From positions 1 through 6,891 of the forward strand of contig SFMG01000045.1 of assembly GCA_004554455.1 (NCBI GenBank): 6,891 nt of DNA, written 5' to 3'. Within the stretch, counting starts at the first letter, position 1. Each line of letters starts with the position of its first letter. The notes under the pieces were generated by a model, which saw only the letters and a list, made by a program, of their open reading frames with translations, made no database searches and was not told the origin of the DNA. Origin of the DNA: Bacteroidales bacterium. GTDB taxonomy: Bacteria > Bacteroidota > Bacteroidia > Bacteroidales > UBA932. The position numbers were made by a program, and so were the translations under genes. Below are positions 1 through 5,424 of the stretch, in pieces.

Positions 1-432
1 CTGAAAATCATCGCGCGAGCGGATGTGCCCTGGAGGCCCGTAGAACGGCGATTGCCGTGCCAGATGAATTGCAGGAACGTGTGGGAACGGGCACTAACCA
101 GGCTCTGAGGGCCGTGTGTGGCAGGTCGGCCGAATACCTGAAAATCATCGCGCGAACGGATGTGCCCTGTAGGGCCATGGAAGGCCGATTCGGGTGCCAG
201 ATGAATTGCAGGAAAGCGAGGGCCCGTGCACTAACCAGGCTCTGAGTGCCGTGCTTGGCAGGCCCGTGGCAGGTCGGCCGAATTCCTGAAAATCATCGCG
301 CGAGCGGATGTGCCCTAGAGGCCCGTGGAATGGCGATTGCCTTGCCAGATGAATTGCAGGAAAGTGTGGGCCTGGGCACTAACCGGGCTCTGATGGCCGT
401 GTATGGCAGGTCCGTGGCCGGCCGGTGGTCTT
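1..432. repeat. Simple A-B units 1-3 of the array
   Basis: Three consecutive units each carry one A core and one B module, without C. Core-to-core distances are 137, 148 and 148 bp. The 11-bp difference is an insertion near the end of B: unit 2 has an extra AGGCCCGTGGC relative to unit 1, and unit 3 carries a diverged version of it. These units may be the older form of the repeat, with C gained later, or C may have been lost here; the sequence does not decide. Confidence 0.85.
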
Positions 433-1290
433 CCTGCTAATCATCGCGCGAGCCGATGTGCCCTGGAGCGCTGTCTGGAGGGGTTGGCGTCGCTCGATGG
501 ACACAAATCGATGCCATCGCGCAGGCGGATGTGCCCTGGAGGCCCGTAGAACGGCGATTGCCTTGCCAGATGAATTGCAGGAAAGCGAGGGCCCGTGCAC
601 TAACCAGGCTCTGAGGGCCGTGTGTGGCAGGTCGGCCGAATTCCTGAAAATCATCGCGCGAGCCGATGTGCCCTGGAGTGCTGTCTGGAGGGGTTCGGGT
701 CGCTCGATGGACTCAAATCGATGCCATCGCGCGAGCGGATGTGCCCTGTAGGGCCCGTGCACTAACCGGGCTCTGACGGCCGTGCGTGGCAGGTCGGCCG
801 ACTTCCTGAAAACCATCGCGCGAGCGGATGTGCCCTGGAGTGCTGTCTGGAGGGGTTCGCGACGCTCGATGGACACAAATCGATGCCATCGCGCAGGCGG
901 ATGTGCCCTGTAGGTCCGTGGAATGGCGATTGCCGTGCCAGATGAATTGCAGGTAAGTGTGGGACTGGGCACTAACCGGGCTATGACGGCCGTGCGTGGC
1001 AGTTCTGTGTCAGTTCGGTGGCCTTCCTGCAAATCATCGCGCGAGCGGATGTGCCTTGGAGTGCTGTCTGGAGAGGTTTGGGTCGCTCGATGGACACAAA
1101 TCGATGCCATCGCGCAGGCGGATGTGCCCTGGAGGGCCCTGGAAGGCCGATTGTCTTGTCAGATGAATTGCAGGAAAGTGAGGGAACGGGCTCTGAGGGC
1201 CGTGCGTGGCAGGTCGGGGTTCTTCCTGCTAATCATCGCGCGAGCGGATATGCTCTGGAGCGCTGTCTGGAGGGGTTCGTGGTGTTCGAT
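433..1290. repeat. Composite A-C-A'-B units 4-8 of the array
   Basis: From about 433 every unit has a C module between two A-type cores. The second core (A') is preceded by GATGC instead of CCTGAAAAT. In three of four copies it has AG instead of GA at the centre of the palindrome. A to A' spacing is 73 bp in all four complete cases. A' to the next A is 137, 89, 148 and 126 bp, so length change is concentrated in the tail of B. Unit 5 (643-804) has lost about 49 bp of B, and the last unit stops within C at about 1290. Confidence 0.85.
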
Positions 1291-1314
1291 CGATTAACCG
1301 TCCCCGAGATGACG

Positions 1315-1395
1315 CTTCGTGAAATTCACCTGGAACCGTAATCGCCATTCTAGGCCACTCCAAGGCACATTGCGGTTCGGTGGAACCAAATTGGG
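1315..1395 (-). repeat. Degenerate inverted copy of the A-B repeat
   Basis: Read on the minus strand, this segment follows the array order: an A-like stretch (CCACCGAACCGCAATGTGCC), then a B-like start containing GAATGGCGATT, then CCAGGTGAATTTCACGAAG, which aligns with CCAGATGAATTGCAGGAAAG of the array. Positions 1356-1370 are the exact reverse complement of 1049-1063 (15 bp) in the core that starts at 1035. The palindromic core is broken here. It is therefore an older or unselected member of the same family, in opposite orientation just past the end of the array. Confidence 0.7.
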
Positions 1396-1468
1396 CTCAC
1401 CTGGACCTTTTTCGGGAGCTAACTACTTGATAATCAATAATGGCAGGCTCCAGGTGAATTTCACGAAG
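1315..1468. repeat. Perfect 20-bp inverted repeat pair (1315-1334 / 1449-1468)
   Basis: Bases 1315-1334 are the exact reverse complement of 1449-1468, with 114 bp between the arms. Both arms look like diverged forms of the conserved B motif of the neighbouring array, so the pair probably comes from two oppositely oriented repeat copies rather than from transposon ends. No transposase gene or target-site duplication is visible. The spacer contains the inverted A-like copy and a small palindrome, TTGATAATCAA, at 1427-1437. Confidence 0.85.
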
Positions 1469-1539
1469 GCACGATGAGACAGCTCCCCGCCGCAAGCCTC
1501 CGAACCAACCTCCCGACCCCTCCTCCCAAGTCGAAACGC

Positions 1540-1578
1540 AAAAAGGGCCAACTGCATACTATCATACAGTTGGCCCTT
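1540..1578 (-). terminator. Rho-independent terminator after tRNA-Leu
   Basis: Bases 1543-1554 and 1567-1578 form a perfect 12-bp stem (AAGGGCCAACTG paired with CAGTTGGCCCTT) around a 12-nt loop. Read on the minus strand, the stem is followed by a short T run (CTTTTTGCG). It lies 9 bp beyond the 3' end of the tRNA, in the right place and orientation to end that transcript. On the plus strand no T run follows, so it is one-directional. Confidence 0.85.
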
Positions 1579-1587
1579 CCAGAGTCG

Positions 1588-1673
1588 TGCCTCGGGCGGG
1601 AATCGAACCCGCACGACCCTTTCGGGTCAAGGGATTTTAAGTCCCTCGTGTCTACCATTTCCGCAGCCTCTGT
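1588..1673 (-). tRNA. tRNA-Leu (anticodon TAA), acceptor stem mispaired
   Basis: Read on the minus strand, the class II tRNA features are clear: D-loop (GAAATGGTAGA), anticodon stem AGGGA/TCCCT with loop CTTAAAA (anticodon TAA, leucine), long variable arm GACCC-GAAA-GGGTC, and T-arm GCGGG-TTCGATT-CCCGC. The 3' acceptor strand is CCGAGGC with discriminator A; CCA is not encoded. The 5' end is abnormal. A partner GCCTCGG is expected, but the sequence there reads ACAGAGG or CAGAGGC depending on register, and neither pairs. The D-stem GCG/CAC also has a C-A mismatch, and position 8 is not T in the normal register. A good promoter and terminator flank it, so it is probably transcribed, but whether it makes a working tRNA is doubtful. 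It could be a pseudogene or carry a sequence error; the 5' boundary is uncertain. Confidence 0.75.
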
Positions 1674-1701
1674 TTCAGCCCGCTGGAACGCAGATTGGTC
1701 A

Positions 1702-1735
1702 CAAATTTACAAATTAATTGCGGATGTGTGCAAAA
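1702..1735 (-). promoter_or_regulatory. Bacteroidetes-type promoter for tRNA-Leu
   Basis: On the minus strand, TTTG (1734-1731) is followed after 21 bp by TAAATTTG (1709-1702). This matches the known Bacteroides primary-sigma consensus TTTG, 19-21 bp, TAnnTTTG. Transcription would begin a few bases further on, near 1695, leaving a leader of about 20 nt before the tRNA. No similar match was found facing the aminopeptidase gene on the other strand. Confidence 0.7.
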
Positions 1736-1796
1736 TTATCCTCAATGATTGACAAAAAATGCTAAATTAGCAGCCAGTAACATAAATGATAACGCT

Positions 1797-3245
1797 ATGT
1801 TCAGTAAAGATGTATATGTCCGCCGGCGCAGGACACTGGCGGAAAAAATGAAAGGGGAGAGCGGTGTGTTGCTTTTCATCGGCAATGTTGAGAGCCCGGC
1901 GCAGTACAGGGATAACTGCTACAAATGGCGTCAGGACGGCAACTGGTTGTATTTCTTCGGCTTGGAGGAACCGGCTTTTGCTGCCGTGATCGACCTTGAC
2001 AACGGCAGTGAAACCATCTACGCTGATGATTATAGCGTGGATGACATAATCTGGACAGGACCGATGCCTACTGTAGCCTCGCTCGCCGAAAAAGTAGGAG
2101 TAGCCCATTCCGCCCCGTCAGCCCAACTTGACAGGGACATAGCACAGGCAATGGCAAACGGTCGGAAGGTGCATTTCCTTGCCGTATCCCGCTATTACAA
2201 TGCGCTCCGGCTCTCGCAGCTCACAGGAATCGACCCTATGGCAGCATTTTCCTGCGGCAAAAAGGGTTCACCGGTAGCATCCGAGGCCCTCACCCGCGCG
2301 GTAATTGAAATGCGTCTGGTTAAGGAAGATATTGAAATTGAGCACATTGACGCTGCCTGCAACCTCGGCTACGCAATGCACACCGCCGCCCGCAGAGGCA
2401 TAAGGCTGGGCCGCATCGAGCAGGAGATAGTCGGAGAAATGGAAGGCGTAACCCTTTCCGGCGGCTTTGGACCGAGCTTTCAGACCATACTCACGCAGCA
2501 CGGCGAAATCTTCCACTGCCACTCGCACGAGTGTCTTATCGACCCGGACCGTCTTATGGTGATCGATGCCGGCGCCGAAACCAACTCCCACTACGCTTCC
2601 GACTTTACCCGCACCTATCCGACAAGCGGTCGCTTCACCCCTCGCCAACGCGATATCTATCAGATAGTGTACGAATGCAATGAACTGGCATACAATATGA
2701 TAGCCCCTGGTATCACATACCGCGACTGCCATCTTGCAGCCAACCGGCATATGCTCGAGCGCCTCTCGGAGCTAAAGCTCGTGCACGGCGACATCGACGA
2801 TATGATGCAACTCGGCATAGCCGGACTCTTTATGCCTCACGGCCTCGGCCACAATATGGGCATAGAATGTCACGATATGGAAGACCTCGGCGAGAATCTT
2901 GTCGGCTACGACCCTGACCAGCAGCGTTCCGACCAGCTCGGTCACTGCAGTCTCCGAATGGCGCGCCGTCTCCGTCCGGGCAATGTAATCACCGACGAAC
3001 CGGGCATCTACTTCATCCCTGCCCTCATCGAGCAGTGGAAGCGAGAAGGTACCGACCGCGGTCACGTCAACTACGAGAAGCTCGCACGCGAGTACTACGA
3101 TTTTGGAGGAATTCGTCTGGAAGATGACATCCTTGTGACTTCCGACGGTGCCCGCCGGCTTGGTTCAAAGCGACTGCCTATCGCCCCGGACGAGGTGGAA
3201 GCCGCTATGGCTGAGGATAAAGCGCTCTTCGAGGCCTCCCGCTAG
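1797..3245 (+). CDS. pepP: Xaa-Pro aminopeptidase (aminopeptidase P, M24B family)
   Basis: The 482-residue product is a metallopeptidase expected to remove N-terminal residues preceding proline, in the cytoplasm, with two Mn or similar ions. Residues 1 to about 150 form the creatinase/aminopeptidase P N-domain (WRQDGNWLYFFGLEEP at about 44-59). The C-terminal pita-bread domain holds all five expected metal ligands: D257 (VIDAG), D269 (SDFTRTYP), H352 (HGLGH), E401 (EPGIY) and E442 (RLEDD). H240, H348 and H359 match conserved active-site histidines of E. coli PepP, so it should be active. An in-frame TTG at 1749 would add 16 residues, but I chose the ATG at 1797 because the added sequence is AT-rich and unlike the family, and MFSKDVYVRRR is a normal start. 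No signal peptide or clear Shine-Dalgarno is seen. It lies 87 bp before comF on the same strand. Exact substrate preference cannot be read from the sequence; prolidase is the main alternative but fits less well. Confidence 0.93.
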   Translation: MFSKDVYVRRRRTLAEKMKGESGVLLFIGNVESPAQYRDNCYKWRQDGNWLYFFGLEEPAFAAVIDLDNGSETIYADDYSVDDIIWTGPMPTVASLAEKVGVAHSAPSAQLDRDIAQAMANGRKVHFLAVSRYYNALRLSQLTGIDPMAAFSCGKKGSPVASEALTRAVIEMRLVKEDIEIEHIDAACNLGYAMHTAARRGIRLGRIEQEIVGEMEGVTLSGGFGPSFQTILTQHGEIFHCHSHECLIDPDRLMVIDAGAETNSHYASDFTRTYPTSGRFTPRQRDIYQIVYECNELAYNMIAPGITYRDCHLAANRHMLERLSELKLVHGDIDDMMQLGIAGLFMPHGLGHNMGIECHDMEDLGENLVGYDPDQQRSDQLGHCSLRMARRLRPGNVITDEPGIYFIPALIEQWKREGTDRGHVNYEKLAREYYDFGGIRLEDDILVTSDGARRLGSKRLPIAPDEVEAAMAEDKALFEASR

Positions 3246-3272
3246 CGTGACTTCGCCCCGCCCGCGCTAAGC

Positions 3273-3292
3273 GCAGCCTGTCAGACGGCTGC
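3273..3292. other. Small hairpin between pepP and comF
   Basis: GCAGCC (3273-3278) and GGCTGC (3287-3292) form a 6-bp GC stem with an 8-nt loop in a GC-rich spacer, 27 bp after the pepP stop. No T run follows on either strand, so it is not a convincing terminator. It could slow transcription or protect an mRNA end, or mean nothing. The last 30 bp before comF are A-rich (AACAAACAACAATAACC), as is usual before Bacteroidetes start codons. Confidence 0.35.
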
Positions 3293-3332
3293 CCGCGCGA
3301 GACGGCAACAAACAACAATAACCTGCTGAACT

Positions 3333-4082
3333 ATGAAACACTTGATGATTCATCCGGTGCGGGCCCTCGCGGACCTGCTGATGCCGAGATACTGCCCCTT
3401 ATGCGGCGCTCTGCTACTTCTGGCGGAGCACCGCATCTGTTTGTCCTGCACGGCCGCACTCCCGCTGACCTATTACTGGCTGCGCCCCCACAACCCTATG
3501 TCCGACCGCATCAACGCCCTGCTCGCCCGCACTTCCGACCCTCCCGAGCAATACCTTTACGCCGCCGCACTCTTTTTCTACACCGGCCCCTACCGAGATG
3601 TCACCCGTCTGCTCAAATACCTCAGGGACTTTGAGTTAGGTCGTTATTTCTCCAGGGCTCTCGCTTCTCGCATAGCCGCCTCGCCGCAGTTTTGGGACGT
3701 CGATATGGTAGTGCCGCTGCCCCTGCACTGGACCCGTCGTCTGCGAAGGGGATACAATCAGTCCGACATTATTGCCGCAGCGCTCGCCTCGGAACTCGGG
3801 GTGCCCTGCTGCCGCAAGCTTCTTAGTCGCCGCCGCCGGACCCGAAGCCAGGCAAAGATGCAGGGGGAAGGAAGAATTCGTAATGTAACCGGGGCCTTTG
3901 TGTCGGATTATAAGGACTTTAGGCCGCGGCATATCCTGCTGGTCGATGACGTGCTGACTACCGGTGCGACCCTTGCTGCGGCAGAGCTGGCATTGAGACG
4001 GGGAGTTCCTGGCGGAGCGCAGCCTCCTCGGGTGTCGTTCGCGACCCTCGCCTGCGTGCCTCACGAGAGCGGGGTAGGGTAG
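3333..4082 (+). CDS. comF: ComF-family phosphoribosyltransferase-like protein
   Basis: The 249-residue protein has the standard ComF layout. The N-terminal zinc ribbon has cysteines C21, C24, C36 and C39 (CPLCG and CLSC). Around 127-144 comes VPLPLHWTRRLRRGYNQS, then RTRSQAKMQGEGRIRN at about 169-184. The phosphoribosyltransferase loop is ILLVDDVLTTGAT at 201-213. In naturally competent bacteria ComF/ComFC helps take single-stranded DNA into the cytoplasm and load it onto recombination factors. In Bacteroidales, where competence is mostly unproven, it is a widespread core gene of uncertain role. Length is normal and all motifs are present. It may be co-transcribed with pepP, 87 bp upstream. 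It ends 34 bp from the convergent rodA, with no clear terminator between them. Start chosen at the first ATG; codons 5 and 17 are possible alternatives. Confidence 0.92.
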   Translation: MKHLMIHPVRALADLLMPRYCPLCGALLLLAEHRICLSCTAALPLTYYWLRPHNPMSDRINALLARTSDPPEQYLYAAALFFYTGPYRDVTRLLKYLRDFELGRYFSRALASRIAASPQFWDVDMVVPLPLHWTRRLRRGYNQSDIIAAALASELGVPCCRKLLSRRRRTRSQAKMQGEGRIRNVTGAFVSDYKDFRPRHILLVDDVLTTGATLAAAELALRRGVPGGAQPPRVSFATLACVPHESGVG

Positions 4083-4116
4083 TGGAAACGCTTCGCGATG
4101 TCTTTACGCCTATGGA

Positions 4117-5418
4117 CTAGAAATACTTGTTTTCCTGCCGGTTCAACGCTATGAAAATGAATAACATAGCAGTAAAGGTCCAGAGAGAGGAACCGCCGTA
4201 GGAGAGCAGCGGCAGAGGTATGCCGATTACAGGCATCAGGCCAATTGTCATACCAATGTTTATGAATAGATGCATAAACAGGCAGCTTGCAAGACAGTAC
4301 CCGTAGATTCGGGTAAATGTCTCCCTCGACTTGTCGGCATCCTGAATGATCCAGCCTATGAGCAGGCAATAGAGAACAACTACCAGCAGGCAGCCGACGA
4401 AGCCCCATTCTTCGCCGACCGTGCAGAAAATGAAGTCCGTACTTTGCTCAGGGACAAAGCCATACGCTGTCTGGGTGCCGCCGAGGAAGCCTTTTCCGGT
4501 CAGTCCGCCCGAGCCTATTGCAATCATTGACTGGCGCACGTTGTAACCTACTCCCGAAGGGTCGTCCTTGAGCCCGAGCAGCACCTCGATTCGGCTGCGC
4601 TGATGGTCCTGGAGCACGTTGTGGAAGAGAAAATCGGTTGCAAATACCAGTGCGATGGCTCCGATATACGACAGGATGATATTGCGTATCCATACCCTTC
4701 TGCCGGTTTTGGAACGCTTGCGGTAGTGGATGAAAGTCCATATCAGAAATGCGGCGGCAACAGAAGTGCATACTATTATCGAGATCCACCAGTTGGAAAC
4801 CAGAGTCAGGATAAAGACGACTATCGCTGCGCCAATAAGAGTAAGGTACCATCCGGACAGACCCTCGCGGTAAAGCACGAAAATGAATCCCACATAAACG
4901 AGGGCAGAGCCGGTTTCGCTTTCTGCCACGATGATAAGCATCGGAAGCAGTATGATGGGCGCTATGCGGAGTACGTCAACAAAGCGGTTCAGAGGCCTGT
5001 TCATCTTGCTGAGAACCGTTGCCAGCAGCAGTGAGGTCGATATTTTGGATAGCTCCGCAGGTTGGAATTTGACAGGACCGAGCTCGAACCAGGAGTGGGA
5101 GCCCTTTACGTCCTTGCTGACAAAAATCACCAGGACAAGCAGTGCGGTAACTACCAGATACAGAGGCAATGCCGAGACTTCCCAGTAATGGGGATTGAGG
5201 GCAAACAGTATGACCGCCGCGATGATGAATGCGGTAATCATCCATATAAACTGCTTGCCTGAACGGCAACTGAGGTCAAAAATGGAAGATGGTTCGGACG
5301 AGTGTACAGATGCGTAGATGTTGATCCATCCAATAAAGACCAGCGCGATGTAGATTCCCACCAGTCTCCAGTCAACGGTCTGCTTTAGCCCTCTGTCCAG
5401 TCTGTTTGCTTGATTCAT
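4117..5418 (-). CDS. rodA: RodA, SEDS-family peptidoglycan glycosyltransferase
   Basis: This 433-residue multi-pass membrane protein polymerises lipid II into glycan strands during side-wall elongation, working with PBP2. SEDS motifs in order are WFELGPVKFQPAELSK (110-125), GYNVRQSMIAIGSGGLTGKG (291-310), GGTQTAYGFVPEQSTDF (313-329) and INIGMTIGLMPVIGIPLPLL (386-405), followed by SYGGSS. D328 in STDF corresponds to the catalytic aspartate of the family. Hydrophobic spans lie near 18-37, 57-75, 82-101, 152-166, 172-184, 190-208, 211-230, 246-262, 341-359, 373-395 and 411-426. It is longer than E. coli RodA (about 370) because of extra hydrophobic sequence and a basic loop at about 190-260, a form I associate with Bacteroidetes. 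It begins 6 bp after the mrdA stop (TAG-AGTGAG-ATG), so the two are very likely co-transcribed and translationally coupled. Confidence 0.96.
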   Translation of the reverse strand: MNQANRLDRGLKQTVDWRLVGIYIALVFIGWINIYASVHSSEPSSIFDLSCRSGKQFIWMITAFIIAAVILFALNPHYWEVSALPLYLVVTALLVLVIFVSKDVKGSHSWFELGPVKFQPAELSKISTSLLLATVLSKMNRPLNRFVDVLRIAPIILLPMLIIVAESETGSALVYVGFIFVLYREGLSGWYLTLIGAAIVVFILTLVSNWWISIIVCTSVAAAFLIWTFIHYRKRSKTGRRVWIRNIILSYIGAIALVFATDFLFHNVLQDHQRSRIEVLLGLKDDPSGVGYNVRQSMIAIGSGGLTGKGFLGGTQTAYGFVPEQSTDFIFCTVGEEWGFVGCLLVVVLYCLLIGWIIQDADKSRETFTRIYGYCLASCLFMHLFINIGMTIGLMPVIGIPLPLLSYGGSSLWTFTAMLFIFIALNRQENKYF

Positions 5419-5424
5419 CTCACT

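Larger units (their letters stand above)
1..1290. repeat. Modular tandem repeat array, 12 palindromic cores, non-coding
   Basis: The stretch is made of related modules. Module A has the core CATCGCGCGAGCGGATG followed by TGCCCTGGAG. Cores start at 9, 146, 294, 442, 515, 652, 725, 814, 887, 1035, 1108 and 1234. Module B contains CAGATGAATTGCAGG, starting at 61, 198, 346, 567, 939 and 1160, always exactly 52 bp after the start of the preceding core. Module C (TGCTGTCTGGAGGGGTT to TCGATGGACACAAATC) follows the cores at 442, 652, 814, 1035 and 1234. Wherever C is followed by another core, that core (A') lies exactly 73 bp after the first. Array order is AB, AB, AB, ACA'B, ACA'(short B), ACA'B, ACA'B, AC. 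Several frames are open in both directions, but unit lengths are not consistently multiples of three and no product resembles a known protein, so I read it as non-coding. It is cut by the window start. Function unknown: candidates are a protein-binding array, a repeated RNA or a neutral minisatellite. Confidence 0.93.

Noticed and set aside
379..1110. Minus-strand open frame of 243 codons across the repeat array, with a repeated Arg-rich peptide
   Set aside because: Frame is kept across three units only because two spacings (210 and 162 bp) happen to be multiples of three; 137, 148, 221 and 199 are not. Other frames are also open, the composition is unlike a folded protein, and no start signal or domain is seen.
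1..1290. CRISPR array
   Set aside because: There are no unique spacers of constant length: the whole unit is repeated, and no cas gene is visible.
1315..1468. Insertion sequence or MITE bounded by the 20-bp inverted repeat
   Set aside because: There is no transposase and no target duplication, and the arms are explained as diverged B modules in opposite orientation. A MITE is not excluded, but not supported.
1474..1752. Plus-strand open frame of 92 codons over the tRNA
   Set aside because: It is a shadow of the terminator and tRNA; its sequence is the usual artefact of reading a tRNA as protein.
1749..1796. Upstream TTG start adding 16 residues to the aminopeptidase, and TTGACA at 1749-1754 as a -35 box
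   Set aside because: The extension is AT-rich and not family-like. No -10 element lies at the proper distance, and Bacteroidetes promoters use a different consensus.
4083..4116. Shared terminator between comF and rodA
   Set aside because: The 34-bp gap contains no convincing stem followed by T residues on either strand.
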